Made by a program: the position numbers and the translations under genes. Below the pieces are notes generated by a model. That model did not search any database, had not been told where the DNA came from, and worked only from the letters and a program-made list of their open reading frames with translations. 64,000 nt of DNA, taken from Chryseobacterium antibioticum (GTDB lineage: Bacteria; Bacteroidota; Bacteroidia; Flavobacteriales; Weeksellaceae). The DNA lies in the NCBI RefSeq assembly GCF_012927325.1, contig NZ_JABBGI010000009.1, forward strand, positions 99,599 to 163,598. The letters run 5' to 3'. Below, piece by piece: positions 1-9,495 of this stretch; within the stretch, counting starts at the first letter, position 1, and the number at the start of each line of letters is the position of its first letter.

Positions 1-101
1 ACTTCTTTTACGGCTTGTAAAAATTCTGGTTCATTAGGATTTTTTGCTTCAATCTTGGCAATAAACTCCTGGATTTTCTGGTCAATATTATATTGTTCCA
101 T
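1..101 (-). CDS. gdhA: Glutamate dehydrogenase (NADP-type), N-terminal fragment
   Basis: Partial gene cut by the left edge; 33 codons are visible, beginning MEQYNIDQKIQEFIAKIEAK and continuing NPNEPEFLQAVKEV. The short helical start followed by NP-E-x-EFLQAV-EV is typical of the N-terminus of hexameric NADP-dependent glutamate dehydrogenases of Bacteroidota, which assimilate ammonium by aminating 2-oxoglutarate. The ATG at 99-101 fits the promoter just upstream. The identification rests on only 33 residues, so other functions are possible although this N-terminal pattern is distinctive. Confidence 0.7.
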   Translation of the reverse strand, partial: MEQYNIDQKIQEFIAKIEAKNPNEPEFLQAVKE

Positions 102-127
102 ATATTAGGGTTGATTATTATTGTCAA

Positions 128-157
128 CAAATTTAATTTTTTTTTCAAGATTCACAA
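128..157 (-). promoter_or_regulatory. Promoter of the glutamate dehydrogenase gene
   Basis: On the minus strand there is a -7 box TAAATTTG (128-135) and a TTG (155-157) with exactly 19 bases between them, matching the Bacteroidota sigma-A consensus TTG-N19-TAnnTTTG. It sits about 26 bases upstream of the ATG. Confidence 0.6.
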
Positions 158-291
158 TACTGTATTTCAACATTGCTGAAAATTAAATAATAATGTCCCG
201 AAATATTATTAAATTGATAATTAATGATCAAATTTTGTTGAAAATTAAAAGTTAAGTCTCAAATAATGCAATATTAAGAAATCGTTAATTC

Positions 292-1401
292 TCAAATTAC
301 GGTAAATTGCCTCCCGGAATATGATTTTACTTTCCCCAAAAGCTCTAATTCCAAAATTACCGGAAGAATTTTATAGGAAGGCATCGAAATCATCTGTGCC
401 AGATCGTCCAGAGATACCTGAGGATTGGCTTTTATGCACTCATAAACGGTTTCTTGATTTTCAGTAAGTTGTATACTTATCTCATTAAATGAGAACAGAT
501 CGGCTACTTTCTCTTTTGAATGATTAAAGCCCAACGAATCCATAAGATCTTTTATGGAAGAAATAGCTGATGCTTTATTCTGGAAAATCAATTGATTGCA
601 CCCCTGGCTGTATGGATCTGTGATCTTTCCGGGCAATGCGAAAACTTCCCGGTTATAGTCATTGGCAAAGGCAGCGGTGCTTACAGATCCTCCTCCGAAT
701 CCGGTCTCCACAACGATGGTTGAAGGGGAAAGCCCTGCTATAATTCTGTTTCTCTGAATGAAATTTTCACGGTCCGGTTTTCGGGATGAATTGAACTCGG
801 TGAGCAGCGCGCCACCCTCTTCCAGAATCTTTTCGGACAGTTTTTTATTTTTGGAAGGATACAGCATATGAAAACCGTGAGCCAGCACAGCGGCCGTAGG
901 AATTTTACATTGAATAGATTGTTCATGAACCTCTTTGTCAATACCAAGAGCTAATCCACTGACAGAGATATATTTGGAAGCCTTTGTAGCTTCGAAGAAC
1001 TCCCCAATAAACTGTTTCCCGTACAAAGTCATATTTCGGGTTCCCACAATGCTGATCTTCTGCAAAGAATCATCAAATTTCCCTTTTTGGTAAAGGACAG
1101 CAGGAGCGTCATCACATTCACTGAGTAAATAAGGAAGCTCATTGAGATGCCTCAACATAATTTTGATATTGTTCTTTTCGCAGAATTGTATTTCTTTTTC
1201 TGCAAATTTCAAATAGTCTTCATTTCCGATATCAGCGACTGTTTTCCGGCCTATACCATCCGCTTTGTTATACTCTTTTTTTGCTGTTTTCCAGGCTTCT
1301 TCAGCACTTCCGAAAGTTCGTACAAGTTTATGGAAATTGATGTCGCCAATCAGGCTGCATTCACGCAGGGCGATTGCATACAGGTGTTCTTCAGAGACCA
1401 T
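292..1401 (-). CDS. dprA: DNA-processing protein DprA (Smf)
   Basis: DprA binds incoming single-stranded DNA during natural transformation and loads RecA on it, in the cytoplasm. The 369-residue product shows a helix-hairpin-helix-like segment (GIGRKTVADIG, about 49-59), then the Rossmann-like DprA core with IVGTRNMT (118-125), SGLALGID (148-155), FIQRNRIIAGLS (214-225) and VVETGFGGGS, and a C-terminal winged-helix-like region from about 310. Length is normal for the family. The ATG lies 13 bases below a TACTTTTG box at 1415-1422. It is monocistronic as far as can be seen; gdhA downstream has its own promoter. Confidence 0.93.
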   Translation of the reverse strand: MVSEEHLYAIALRECSLIGDINFHKLVRTFGSAEEAWKTAKKEYNKADGIGRKTVADIGNEDYLKFAEKEIQFCEKNNIKIMLRHLNELPYLLSECDDAPAVLYQKGKFDDSLQKISIVGTRNMTLYGKQFIGEFFEATKASKYISVSGLALGIDKEVHEQSIQCKIPTAAVLAHGFHMLYPSKNKKLSEKILEEGGALLTEFNSSRKPDRENFIQRNRIIAGLSPSTIVVETGFGGGSVSTAAFANDYNREVFALPGKITDPYSQGCNQLIFQNKASAISSIKDLMDSLGFNHSKEKVADLFSFNEISIQLTENQETVYECIKANPQVSLDDLAQMISMPSYKILPVILELELLGKVKSYSGRQFTVI

Positions 1402-1414
1402 GTGTGTTTTTTAT

Positions 1415-1422
1415 CAAAAGTA
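1415..1422 (-). promoter_or_regulatory. -7 promoter box of dprA
   Basis: TACTTTTG on the minus strand, 13 bases upstream of the dprA ATG, matches TAnnTTTG. No TTG is found at the expected distance upstream. Confidence 0.4.
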
Positions 1423-1615
1423 ATAAAATAACCTGAGTTGAATATTGTCAGGAAGCCTGAAGTTTGATGAGGAAAGTTATTGATCACCTAATGAATAGCC
1501 ATAGGTCAGTTTTTATTACTTTTTTAATAGGACTCACCAGAACTTTCGATAACTTTAAGATATACTAAGTCTAATAGTAACTTCCAACCTTCCTCTCCGA
1601 GCGTCCAGTTCAATT

Positions 1616-2383
1616 TTATTTCCTTCTTAATTCTTCCAAATGATCCCAAATGTCATCTCTTTTTTTATAAGGTAGTTCTAGGAAGTCGTCCGGATGATTT
1701 TCCTTGTATTCCTGCCATAGTTTATCATCTTTTTCGCTGTAATAATTAGGAAATTCCCAGATGTATTTTTTCTTTCTTCCCCCAACATTTTTAAACGCAA
1801 AAGCAATAATACTTCCTACAACAGCTCCCGAAAGATGAGCCTGCCATGAAATCTTACTTGGTTCCTGCAGATTGTAAAATAATTCTTCCGGAAACATTCC
1901 CCAAATCAAACTACCATAGTACAAAACGACAAGAAGAGATATGGTAAGCAGCTTCGTATTCCATTTGAAAACGCCGCTGAAGAACAGGAAGAATGCAAGG
2001 ACGTATACCACTCCGCTGGCACCAATGGTGCAGGTGTACATATAGTCGCCCGTAATGATGTCTATTGGAGGCAACATCCATACAAGAAGTCCTGTAGCCA
2101 GCCAGCCGATAAGAAAGACTTTATTGGCCACTAATGGGTAAAACTGGTACAGAAGAAAAAGAAGGACAGCTACCGGAATGGAGTTTCCTATGATATGATC
2201 AATATTTCCGTGCAGAAGGGGAGCCGTAACGATTCCCAGCAAGCCTTCCGGCAACAGAGGTATAATAGCCCCAAAACAGCTTTGAAAAAAGCCCTGCATC
2301 TGCAGAAAGTAGCCGAACCACATGGCCGAAAGCATCAGCAATGGGGTTATAACAGCTCTTTTGGAAATTATATTTTTAAACAT
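1616..2383 (-). CDS. Rhomboid family intramembrane serine protease
   Basis: This 255-residue polytopic membrane protein should cleave substrates within the membrane. It has the rhomboid signatures: HGNIDHIIGN (H58, H63, N67 of the H-x4-H-x3-N motif), the catalytic serine in GASGVVYV (S123), and the catalytic histidine in HLSGAVVG (H183). About six hydrophobic segments lie between residues 10 and 200, followed by a soluble C-terminal tail of about 60 residues rich in charged and aromatic residues. It is a single gene with no obvious operon partner; the substrate cannot be inferred. Confidence 0.92.
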   Translation of the reverse strand: MFKNIISKRAVITPLLMLSAMWFGYFLQMQGFFQSCFGAIIPLLPEGLLGIVTAPLLHGNIDHIIGNSIPVAVLLFLLYQFYPLVANKVFLIGWLATGLLVWMLPPIDIITGDYMYTCTIGASGVVYVLAFFLFFSGVFKWNTKLLTISLLVVLYYGSLIWGMFPEELFYNLQEPSKISWQAHLSGAVVGSIIAFAFKNVGGRKKKYIWEFPNYYSEKDDKLWQEYKENHPDDFLELPYKKRDDIWDHLEELRRK

Positions 2384-2586
2384 GTGGAGAGTACGTCAAA
2401 TCAAAAGCCAATGATAAATTTCGGAAAATTTGTCGATGTATTCTGATCAGGCCTGTTTAATTTAAGACAAAAGGTTTCAATTTTAACAGATGAAGCTTAA
2501 TATTTTGACATTGAATGTATTAAAGTGGCTTGTTTTTGGTTGGTTAAAGAGAGTTTAGCCTGTTTATGGGTTTTTATAAGCCAATA

Positions 2587-2619
2587 TTTGCTTTAAAAAA
2601 AATTATATTAATATTTTTG
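2587..2619 (+). promoter_or_regulatory. Promoter of the first DUF3078 gene
   Basis: TTTG (2587-2590), 21 bases, then TATTTTTG (2612-2619) and the ATG at 2641. This fits the Bacteroidota vegetative promoter. The second DUF3078 gene has the same TATTTTTG box (3772-3779) in the same setting, suggesting the upstream region was duplicated with the gene. Confidence 0.6.
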
Positions 2620-2640
2620 TAATGAAAATCATGTAAGATA

Positions 2641-3567
2641 ATGAAGAAGTTTTTATTGATTCTTTCCTTTTTTATGGGGATTTATGCAAGTGCACAAGAA
2701 GAATTGAAAAAAGATTCAGTAATCGTAGATACGGTAAAATACTGGTCGGTATTAGGGAAAAATAGTTTAATGATCAATCAGGCTGCCTTTTCGAACTGGG
2801 CTGGTGGAGGGGCCAACAATGTAGGCTGGCTTGCCGGGGTGAATTACAATATCACTTATGAAAAAGACAATGATCTCTGGGAGAATATTATCGCCCTGGA
2901 TTATGGTCAGAATGACACCAAAGGCCTTGGTGTAAGGAAAACACAGGACGTGATCAATATTTCCACCAATTACGGGCGTAAATTTTCCAAAAGCTGGTAT
3001 TTCTCTTTGGGTGCGGGCCTGCAGTCGCAGTTTGCCGCCGGATATGAAGACGGAAATAATCCTGCTGCCAAAAAGATTTCCAATTTTATGGCTCCCGGTT
3101 ATCTGAATGTCGGTATGGGGATCACGTATAGGCCTAATGATAATTTGACGGTAACAATGCGTCCTACCAACGCCAGATGGACCTTTGTTTTAGATAAAGA
3201 ACTCCAGTTTGCAGGAAGTTACGGTTTGAAAAATGACGGTGATACTTCGCTATTACAATTCGGTTTCCTTGGAACGGCGCTATACAAGGTGAAATTAATG
3301 GAGAATGTCCATATCACCAATACGGCTTCCGTATTTTCCAATTATCTGGATCATCCTGAGAGGTTTGTTCTTGCCTACGGAGCTGCTGTCAACTTTAAAG
3401 TGAATAAGTTTATTTCATCCAATATTACCTTAGACCTTCTGTATGACCATAATCAGATCCAGAAAACACAGCTGAAACAGACTCTGGGGATAGGATTCGC
3501 GTACATCTTGAATAACGGGGTAAAACGTTCAGACCGTAAAGACAGCCAATGGTGGATTAAGAAATAG
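2641..3567 (+). CDS. DUF3078 family protein, copy 1
   Basis: A 308-residue exported protein: an N-terminal signal peptide (MKKFLLILSFFMGIYASAQ, cleavage after SAQ expected), then W-S-V/I-x-G-x-N-S/T-LM-NQAAFSNWAGGGANN, a hallmark of the DUF3078 family of Bacteroidota. The remainder consists of alternating aromatic and hydrophobic stretches (GVNYNITYEK, GFLGTALYKVKLM, NITLDLLYDHNQ, LGIGFAYIL), as in an outer-membrane beta-barrel. Molecular function is unknown. It is followed at 3799 by a close paralogue of the same length. Confidence 0.88.
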   Translation: MKKFLLILSFFMGIYASAQEELKKDSVIVDTVKYWSVLGKNSLMINQAAFSNWAGGGANNVGWLAGVNYNITYEKDNDLWENIIALDYGQNDTKGLGVRKTQDVINISTNYGRKFSKSWYFSLGAGLQSQFAAGYEDGNNPAAKKISNFMAPGYLNVGMGITYRPNDNLTVTMRPTNARWTFVLDKELQFAGSYGLKNDGDTSLLQFGFLGTALYKVKLMENVHITNTASVFSNYLDHPERFVLAYGAAVNFKVNKFISSNITLDLLYDHNQIQKTQLKQTLGIGFAYILNNGVKRSDRKDSQWWIKK

Positions 3568-3771
3568 AGTACATCGCATATTAAATAGAAAGTGCTTTAG
3601 TACGAGGCTTTTTTTCGTCACACAATTAAAGGTATTTTTAAGTATTGATAAGTTCATTTCTTCGCTTTTATAGATGTTTTTTGGTGGTAACATGCCTGTT
3701 TATAATGGATTAAACAATAATTTTTATATTTCAATGGTGGGCGACTATTTTTTTAACAAAAATTATATGTA

Positions 3772-3779
3772 TATTTTTG
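3772..3779 (+). promoter_or_regulatory. -7 promoter box of the second DUF3078 gene
   Basis: TATTTTTG, 19 bases upstream of the ATG at 3799; the sequence around it (AAAATTATAT-n-TATTTTTGTAA) closely repeats that in front of the first copy. No TTG is seen at the usual distance, only a T-run. Confidence 0.45.
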
Positions 3780-3798
3780 TAACGAAAAATTCTTACTT

Positions 3799-4722
3799 AT
3801 GAAAAAATTTTTATTGGCCGCATCTGTATCTATTGGAGTATGCACAATGGCTCAGGAGGCTAAGCCTGATGCCGCTACAGCAGATACTGTAAAAGCATGG
3901 TCTATCCAGGGACAAAACACACTAATGCTCAATCAGGCTGCCTTTTCAAACTGGGTTGGTGGTGGAGCCAACAATGTTGGATGGCTTGCCGGAGTGAATT
4001 ATAACCTTACCTATGAAAAAGGCAAAGACCTTTGGGAAAACATTATTATTCTGGGCTATGGCCAGAACAATACAAAAGGTATTGGTACCAGAAAGACGCA
4101 GGATGTGATCAATCTATCGACTAATTACGGGAGGGAATTTGCCAAGAATTGGTATATTTCAGGAGGTATAGGTCTTCAGACGCAATTTGCCGGTGGTTAT
4201 GAAGATGGAAATAATCCCGGAGCCAAAAAGATCTCCAATTTTATGGCTCCGGGATATCTTAATATCGGTGCGGGGGTTACTTACCGTCCCAATGATAACT
4301 TTACGATGACGCTTCGTCCTGCCAATGCCAGATGGACTTTTGTTCTGGATGAAGATCTTCAGACAGCAGGAACGTACGGGCTTAAAAATGACGGAGATTC
4401 TTCTCTTTTCCAGTTCGGTTTTCTGGGGACAGCGATATATAAGATCAAAATCATGGAGAACATTAATCTGACGAATACGGCTTCTGTGTTTTCCAACTAT
4501 CTTGACCATCCTAGCAGACTGGTTCTTGGATACAGCGGAATTCTTAATATGAAGATCAATAAGTTTATTTCAACCAATATTACGCTGGATCTGTTGTATG
4601 ACCACAACCAGATCCAAAAAACACAGCTTAAACAGACTTTGGGAGTTGGTTTCGCCTATAATATCGATAACGGGAGAAAACGTTCTGATAAGAAAGATAA
4701 TCAGTCCTGGATGAAGAAATAA
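3799..4722 (+). CDS. DUF3078 family protein, copy 2
   Basis: A 307-residue protein collinear with the gene at 2641, from the signal peptide (MKKFLLAASVSIGVCTMAQ) to the C-terminal motif RSD-KD-Q-W-KK. Long blocks are identical, for example NQAAFSNW, GGGANNVGWLAGVNYN, EDGNNPGAKKISNFMAPGY and YDHNQIQKTQLKQTLG. It is a tandem duplicate with its own promoter. The role is presumably in the outer membrane; function is unknown. Confidence 0.88.
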   Translation: MKKFLLAASVSIGVCTMAQEAKPDAATADTVKAWSIQGQNTLMLNQAAFSNWVGGGANNVGWLAGVNYNLTYEKGKDLWENIIILGYGQNNTKGIGTRKTQDVINLSTNYGREFAKNWYISGGIGLQTQFAGGYEDGNNPGAKKISNFMAPGYLNIGAGVTYRPNDNFTMTLRPANARWTFVLDEDLQTAGTYGLKNDGDSSLFQFGFLGTAIYKIKIMENINLTNTASVFSNYLDHPSRLVLGYSGILNMKINKFISTNITLDLLYDHNQIQKTQLKQTLGVGFAYNIDNGRKRSDKKDNQSWMKK

Positions 4723-4741
4723 TTCTGCACCGGGTATCAAT

Positions 4742-4774
4742 AAAAAAGCACTTCAAATGAGAAGTGCTTTTTTT
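4742..4774. terminator. Bidirectional rho-independent terminator
   Basis: AGCACTTC (4747-4754) pairs with GAAGTGCT (4761-4768), flanked by an A-run on the left and a T-run on the right, between the convergent DUF3078 and sufD genes. It can therefore serve both strands. Confidence 0.8.
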
Positions 4775-4794
4775 GGTATCAATTTATATAAGTC

Positions 4795-6102
4795 TTAAAA
4801 CTCTAAATCCACTTTCAGCTTTTCAGCTAAAAGTTTCGAAATTTTTTCTTTAAGCGGCTCAATGTCAATATTCTGCATCGCATCATTCGCGAAAGCATAT
4901 AAAAGCAATGCCTGAGCTTCTTTCTTAGAAATTCCTCTTGCTCTCAGATAGAACAGGGCATCTTCGTTCAGCTGGCCTACTGTACAGCCGTGAGAACATT
5001 TTACGTCATCTGCAAAGATCTCCAACTGAGGTTTGGTATCAATCGTCGCTCCTTCGCTTAAAAGGACGTTGTTGTTCTGTTGGTAAGCATTTGTTTTCTG
5101 AGCCAATTTATCTACGAAAACCTTTCCATTGAAAACTCCATGGGCATTTCCGTCGAAAATACCTTTATAGTTCTGGTAGCTTTCGCAGTTCGGGAAATTG
5201 TGGTGAACTGCTGTATGGTGATCCACCAGCTGATCTTTCCCAATAATCGTGATTCCGTTCATAAACGAATTAATATTGCTTCCGTTATGAATGAAGTCCA
5301 AATTGTTTCTTACCAACTTTCCTCCGAAAGTGAACGTATTCACAGTCGTTAAGCTGTCTTTTTCCTGTCTTGCAAAAGTACTGTCGATAAGATATGACGT
5401 ATTGTTGTCATTCTGAAGCTTGTGCCAGTCTGCTTTTGCATTGGGATAAGTAAAGATCTCTGTCACAGAATTCGTTAGCACATAGGTGCTGTCAAAATTG
5501 TGGTGACTTTCTATAACCTCTACCTTAGCGCCTTCTTCTACAATCAGTAAATTTCGTGTATTGTAGAATGTGTTTTCTTCCTGATTCTGAGAAATATAGA
5601 AAATGTGGATCGGTTTTTCGATCACTACATTTTTAGGAACTTTCAAAAAGAAACCGTACTTGCAGTAGGCAAGGTTTAAGTTCGTGAAAGCAGTATCTTT
5701 AGAAGCAATGGTATTAAAATACTTGTCAAATACTTCTTTGTGTTTCTCATCATTCAAAGCATAGTTGAATGAAAGGAATTCTACGTTCTCGATAGAAACT
5801 TTCGAAAGTTCTTTATGAAGTTTACCATTCACAAAAACGATCCAGTCAAAATTCGCTTCACCCAAATGCAGCTGGTCCAGCTGTTCTCTGGTGATATTAT
5901 GACTTTCTTTAGGGAAAAAATTATAATTTTTCTCTGTGATCTCTTTTACGTTGGTATATCTATATTCTTCGTCTTTTTTAGTCGGAAAACCTGAGTTTTC
6001 GAAGTTTTGAAGAGCAGATTTTCTCTCTTCATCCAGAAATCTGTGATGAAGACTCTCCAAAAATTCACCGTGATTGTCAATAATCTGATCGTATAAAGCC
6101 AT
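4795..6102 (-). CDS. sufD: Fe-S cluster assembly protein SufD
   Basis: SufD is a structural partner of SufB in the SufBC2D scaffold on which iron-sulfur clusters are built in the cytoplasm. The protein (about 435 residues) has the SufBD right-handed beta-helix pattern and the C-terminal region DVKCSHGCTVGQLNEDALFYLRARGISKKEA, in which the SHG-G-L/D-LFYL-SRG pattern is conserved in SufB/SufD. I chose the ATG at 6102 (MALYDQIIDNH), which aligns with the usual SufD start; an ATG at 6120 or GTG at 6123 would add 6 or 7 residues. It is the last gene of the suf cluster, about 115 bases after sufC. Confidence 0.93.
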   Translation of the reverse strand: MALYDQIIDNHGEFLESLHHRFLDEERKSALQNFENSGFPTKKDEEYRYTNVKEITEKNYNFFPKESHNITREQLDQLHLGEANFDWIVFVNGKLHKELSKVSIENVEFLSFNYALNDEKHKEVFDKYFNTIASKDTAFTNLNLAYCKYGFFLKVPKNVVIEKPIHIFYISQNQEENTFYNTRNLLIVEEGAKVEVIESHHNFDSTYVLTNSVTEIFTYPNAKADWHKLQNDNNTSYLIDSTFARQEKDSLTTVNTFTFGGKLVRNNLDFIHNGSNINSFMNGITIIGKDQLVDHHTAVHHNFPNCESYQNYKGIFDGNAHGVFNGKVFVDKLAQKTNAYQQNNNVLLSEGATIDTKPQLEIFADDVKCSHGCTVGQLNEDALFYLRARGISKKEAQALLLYAFANDAMQNIDIEPLKEKISKLLAEKLKVDLEF

Positions 6103-6217
6103 TACTGATATTTCGGCCATCACACCTTATTTTATATATTTAAAAATAACATTATGTACTGCGGGTTTTCCGCATCTTCGGAAAGGATTGATAAAATCCC
6201 GTCTGAAAAATTCCTTC

Positions 6218-6961
6218 TTAGTTAAGAAGCCAGTCGTATCCTTTTTCTTCAAGTTCTAAAGCCAGAGATTTATCACCGGTTTTGATGATTTTTCCGTTGG
6301 CAAGAACGTGAACAAAGTCAGGCTGAATATAGTTAAGCAATCTCTGATAGTGAGTAATCAGAAGAACTGCATTTCCTTCGTTTTTAAAGTGGTTTACCCC
6401 GTCTGCAACGATTCTCAAGGCGTCGATATCAAGACCTGAATCTGTTTCATCAAGGATTGCCAGTTTCGGATTAAGCATCATCATCTGGAAGATCTCGTTT
6501 CTTTTCTTTTCACCCCCGGAGAATCCTTCGTTCAGTGATCTTGAAAGGAAATCTTTTTTTATACCTAATTGCTCAGATTTTTCACGAATCAGGGCAAGCA
6601 TTTCTTTTGCCGGCATTTCTGACAGTCCGTTTGCTTTTCTTGTTTCGTTTAAAGCAGCTTTAATAAAGTTGGTTACAGAAACTCCCGGAATTTCTATCGG
6701 ATATTGGAAAGAAAGGAAAATTCCTTTATGTGCTCTTTCTTCAGGAGCATCTTCGCTGATGTTTTCTCCCTGAAAAAGTATTTCTCCGTCCGTTACTTCA
6801 TAATCTTCTTTTCCTGCAATTACAGAAGAAAGAGTAGATTTTCCAGCTCCGTTCGGTCCCATGATCGCATGAACTTCGCCCGGCTTTATTTCAAGATTAA
6901 TACCTTTTAAAATTTCTGCGCCGTCTTCAATTCTGGCGTGCAAGTTTTTTATTTCTAACAT
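6218..6961 (-). CDS. sufC: Fe-S cluster assembly ATPase SufC
   Basis: ABC-type ATPase that drives cluster assembly on the SufBC2D complex. The 247-residue protein has Walker [10 protein letters not shown] (35-43), the SufC-type signature SGGEKKRNE, Walker [13 protein letters not shown] and a switch histidine in LLITHYQR. Length and motifs match SufC precisely rather than a transporter ATPase. It follows a GNAT gene by 18 bases and precedes sufD. Confidence 0.96.
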   Translation of the reverse strand: MLEIKNLHARIEDGAEILKGINLEIKPGEVHAIMGPNGAGKSTLSSVIAGKEDYEVTDGEILFQGENISEDAPEERAHKGIFLSFQYPIEIPGVSVTNFIKAALNETRKANGLSEMPAKEMLALIREKSEQLGIKKDFLSRSLNEGFSGGEKKRNEIFQMMMLNPKLAILDETDSGLDIDALRIVADGVNHFKNEGNAVLLITHYQRLLNYIQPDFVHVLANGKIIKTGDKSLALELEEKGYDWLLN

Positions 6962-6979
6962 TTTTATTTGCTAAACAAA

Positions 6980-7483
6980 TTATTTTTGAATTCTATATAC
7001 TAAACTTTCAGGCTGACCAGGGACATCGTTAAACTTCCCTATATGTGTCATACCTGCCTTTTCCAAAACTTTAACAGAAGCTATATTATCTGGACGAACA
7101 ATTCCAAATATCTCGTCCTTACCGATGCCGGTAAATCCCAGGTCTATAGCTTTCTTTGTAAACTCTGTTGCATATCCTTTTCCCCATGCTTCCACGGCAA
7201 AGCGATATCCAAGATTTAGTTTTTCTTCTTCTCCATACATTTTATAGCTCAAGCCACCAAAGCCGATAATGCTTTTACTTTCTTTTGCTATAATGGTCCA
7301 ACCTCCAAAATTATATTGATCCCAGTGTTCCAGCATTCTTTTGAATGTATTTTCTGCTTTAGCAGAACTCATAGGTCCACTTGGGTTATACAGATTAGTT
7401 TGTGGATCTTTATTAATTTCAAAAAACCTTTCAAAGTCGTTTTCTTCAGGTTTTCTTAAAATTAAGTTTTCTGTAGTCTCCAT
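6980..7483 (-). CDS. GNAT family N-acetyltransferase (RimJ/RimL-like)
   Basis: A 167-residue acetyltransferase of the GNAT superfamily: N-terminal METTENLILRKPEENDFERF is typical of the RimJ/RimL-like Acetyltransf_3 group, and the acetyl-CoA loop is seen as LGYRFAVEAWGKGYATEF, followed by VRPDNIASVKVLEKAGM. Substrate unknown; members acetylate protein N-termini or small molecules. An in-frame TTG at 7498 would overlap sufB, so I prefer the ATG at 7483, seven bases after the sufB stop. It is embedded between sufB and sufC and must be co-transcribed with them. Confidence 0.85.
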   Translation of the reverse strand: METTENLILRKPEENDFERFFEINKDPQTNLYNPSGPMSSAKAENTFKRMLEHWDQYNFGGWTIIAKESKSIIGFGGLSYKMYGEEEKLNLGYRFAVEAWGKGYATEFTKKAIDLGFTGIGKDEIFGIVRPDNIASVKVLEKAGMTHIGKFNDVPGQPESLVYRIQK

Positions 7484-7490
7484 ACTCAAA

Positions 7491-8939
7491 TTATCCAACA
7501 GACCCCTCCAGAGAGATTTCTAATAATTTTTGTGCTTCAATGGCAAATTCCATTGGAAGTTTATTCAAAACTTCTTTACTGAACCCGTTGACAATCAATG
7601 CGATCGCTTTTTCTGTATTGATCCCTCTCTGATTACAGTAGAAGATCTGATCTTCCCCAATTTTCGAAGTCGTTGCTTCATGTTCCAGCTGAGCAGTAGG
7701 ATCTTTGATTTCAATATAAGGGAATGTATGTGCACCACATTCATTACCCATCAACAGAGAGTCACACTGTGAAAAGTTTCTGGCTCCTTTGGCAGAAGGC
7801 ATTACTTTTACCAGACCTCTGTATGAGTTTTGAGATTTTCCTGCGGAGATCCCTTTTGAAATGATCGTTGATCTCGTATTTTTTCCAATATGGATCATTT
7901 TTGTTCCTGTATCTGCATACTGGTGATTATTTGTCACAGCGATAGAGTAGAACTCACCGATGGCTCCGTCACCTTTTAAGATACAAGAAGGGTATTTCCA
8001 CGTTACAGCAGAACCTGTTTCAACCTGTGTCCATGAGATTTTTGCTTTTGTTTCACACAATCCTCTTTTGGTTACAAAATTGAAAACACCCCCTTTTCCT
8101 TCTTCATTTCCCGGATACCAGTTCTGAACGGTTGAGTATTTGATCTCAGCGTTATCCATGGCAATCAGTTCCACAACAGCTGCGTGAAGCTGGTTTTCGT
8201 CTCTTGAAGGTGCTGTACAGCCCTCAAGATAAGATACATAACTTCCTTCGTCAGCGATCACAAGCGTTCTTTCAAACTGTCCTGTTCCTGCCTGGTTGAT
8301 ACGGAAGTAAGTAGAAAGTTCCATTGGGCATCTTACGCCTTTTGGGATGTAGCAGAAACTTCCGTCAGAAAATACTGCGGAATTAAGTGCTGAATAAAAA
8401 TTATCTCCTCTTGGAACTACTTTTCCAAGGTATTTTCTTACTAAGTCAGGATGGTTTTTAATCGCTTCAGAAATAGAACAGAAAATAATTCCTTTTTCCA
8501 TTAAGGTATCCTGAAAAGTTGTTTTAACGGAAACAGAGTCTATTACAATATCGACAGCAACTCCTGAAAGTCTTTTTTGTTCCTCGATATTGATTCCTAA
8601 TTTTGCAAAAGTCTTCAATAATTCAGGATCCACTTCATCCAGACTTGCCAATTCAGCGTTTACCTTCGGAGCAGCATAATATTTTATGGCTTGAAAATCA
8701 GGTTTTTCATATTTAATGTTAGCCCAAGTTGGTTCCGTCATTTTCAGCCAGATTCTGAAAGATTCCAAACGCCATTCTGTCATCCATTCCGGTTCTTCTT
8801 TTTTAGCAGAAATGGCACGAACGATATCCTCGTTTAACCCGATTGGGAAATCTTCATAATCGATCTTCGTTTCCCACCCGAATTCATATTTTTTATTTTC
8901 AAGATCAACTCTTAGGTCGTCTTCAGTATATTTACTCAT
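7491..8939 (-). CDS. sufB: Fe-S cluster assembly protein SufB
   Basis: Core scaffold subunit of the SufBC2D complex. At 482 residues it has normal length and shows conserved SufB segments: [84 protein letters not shown] sequence, and near the C-terminus [22 protein letters not shown]. The second gene of the cluster, 81 bases after sufA. The gap in front holds degenerate TTAG repeats rather than an obvious promoter. Confidence 0.96.
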   Translation of the reverse strand: MSKYTEDDLRVDLENKKYEFGWETKIDYEDFPIGLNEDIVRAISAKKEEPEWMTEWRLESFRIWLKMTEPTWANIKYEKPDFQAIKYYAAPKVNAELASLDEVDPELLKTFAKLGINIEEQKRLSGVAVDIVIDSVSVKTTFQDTLMEKGIIFCSISEAIKNHPDLVRKYLGKVVPRGDNFYSALNSAVFSDGSFCYIPKGVRCPMELSTYFRINQAGTGQFERTLVIADEGSYVSYLEGCTAPSRDENQLHAAVVELIAMDNAEIKYSTVQNWYPGNEEGKGGVFNFVTKRGLCETKAKISWTQVETGSAVTWKYPSCILKGDGAIGEFYSIAVTNNHQYADTGTKMIHIGKNTRSTIISKGISAGKSQNSYRGLVKVMPSAKGARNFSQCDSLLMGNECGAHTFPYIEIKDPTAQLEHEATTSKIGEDQIFYCNQRGINTEKAIALIVNGFSKEVLNKLPMEFAIEAQKLLEISLEGSVG

Positions 8940-8941
8940 TT

Positions 8942-9020
8942 TAATAGATTTTAGATGTTAGTTTTTAGGCGTTAGTTTTTGCAATGAGCTTATTTCTAAC
9001 TTCCGGTTTCTAACTTCTAA
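8942..9020. repeat. Degenerate TTAG-type repeats between sufA and sufB
   Basis: The 81-base gap holds units of the type TTAGATGTTAG and TTAGGCGTTAG on the plus strand, then TTTCTAACTTC and TTTCTAACTTCTAA, which are the same kind of unit in the opposite orientation. A cleaner direct version occurs at 56643-56668. Function is unknown; it may be a dispersed intergenic element. Confidence 0.5.
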
Positions 9021-9350
9021 TTATAAAGAAAAACTCTCTCCACAACCACACGTTCTGGATGCATTAGGATTGTTGAAAACAAACCCCTTTCCGTTTAATC
9101 CTCCTGAATATTCAAGGATTGTTCCTGCTAAATAAAGGATAGACTTTTTCTCAACAATAATTTTCACATCATTGTCTTCAAAAACTTGATCTGTGTCTGT
9201 TTTTTGATTGTCAAATCCCAAAACATACTCTAAACCAGAACATCCTCCACTTTTTACCCCTACTCTTATATAATCTTCAGCAGGGTTGAAGCCATCTTCC
9301 GACATAAGTTGGATGGCTTTTGCCTTTGCTTGGTCTGATACTTTTATCAT
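9021..9350 (-). CDS. sufA: Iron-sulfur cluster carrier SufA/IscA family
   Basis: A-type carrier that receives clusters from SufBCD and hands them to apoproteins. The 109-residue protein carries the three invariant cysteines: C37 in SGGCSGLEY, and C101 and C103 in the C-terminal CGCGESF. It is the first gene of the suf cluster; a -7 box TATTTTTG lies at 9379-9386. Confidence 0.94.
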   Translation of the reverse strand: MIKVSDQAKAKAIQLMSEDGFNPAEDYIRVGVKSGGCSGLEYVLGFDNQKTDTDQVFEDNDVKIIVEKKSILYLAGTILEYSGGLNGKGFVFNNPNASRTCGCGESFSL

Positions 9351-9378
9351 TGTATTTATTTAGAATGATTTAATGATG

Positions 9379-9386
9379 CAAAAATA
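9379..9386 (-). promoter_or_regulatory. -7 promoter box of the suf cluster
   Basis: TATTTTTG on the minus strand, 28 bases upstream of the sufA ATG. No clear TTG lies at the standard distance. No obvious operator palindrome was seen in the sufA upstream region. Confidence 0.4.
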
Positions 9387-9495
9387 CGAACAAAAATCAG
9401 GATATAAAAATTAGCATTTTTATTTTATCGATTTTTATTATTGATGGCTTAACTTTGTTAATCTTTTGACATCCAAAGAATAAATTTATTGTACA

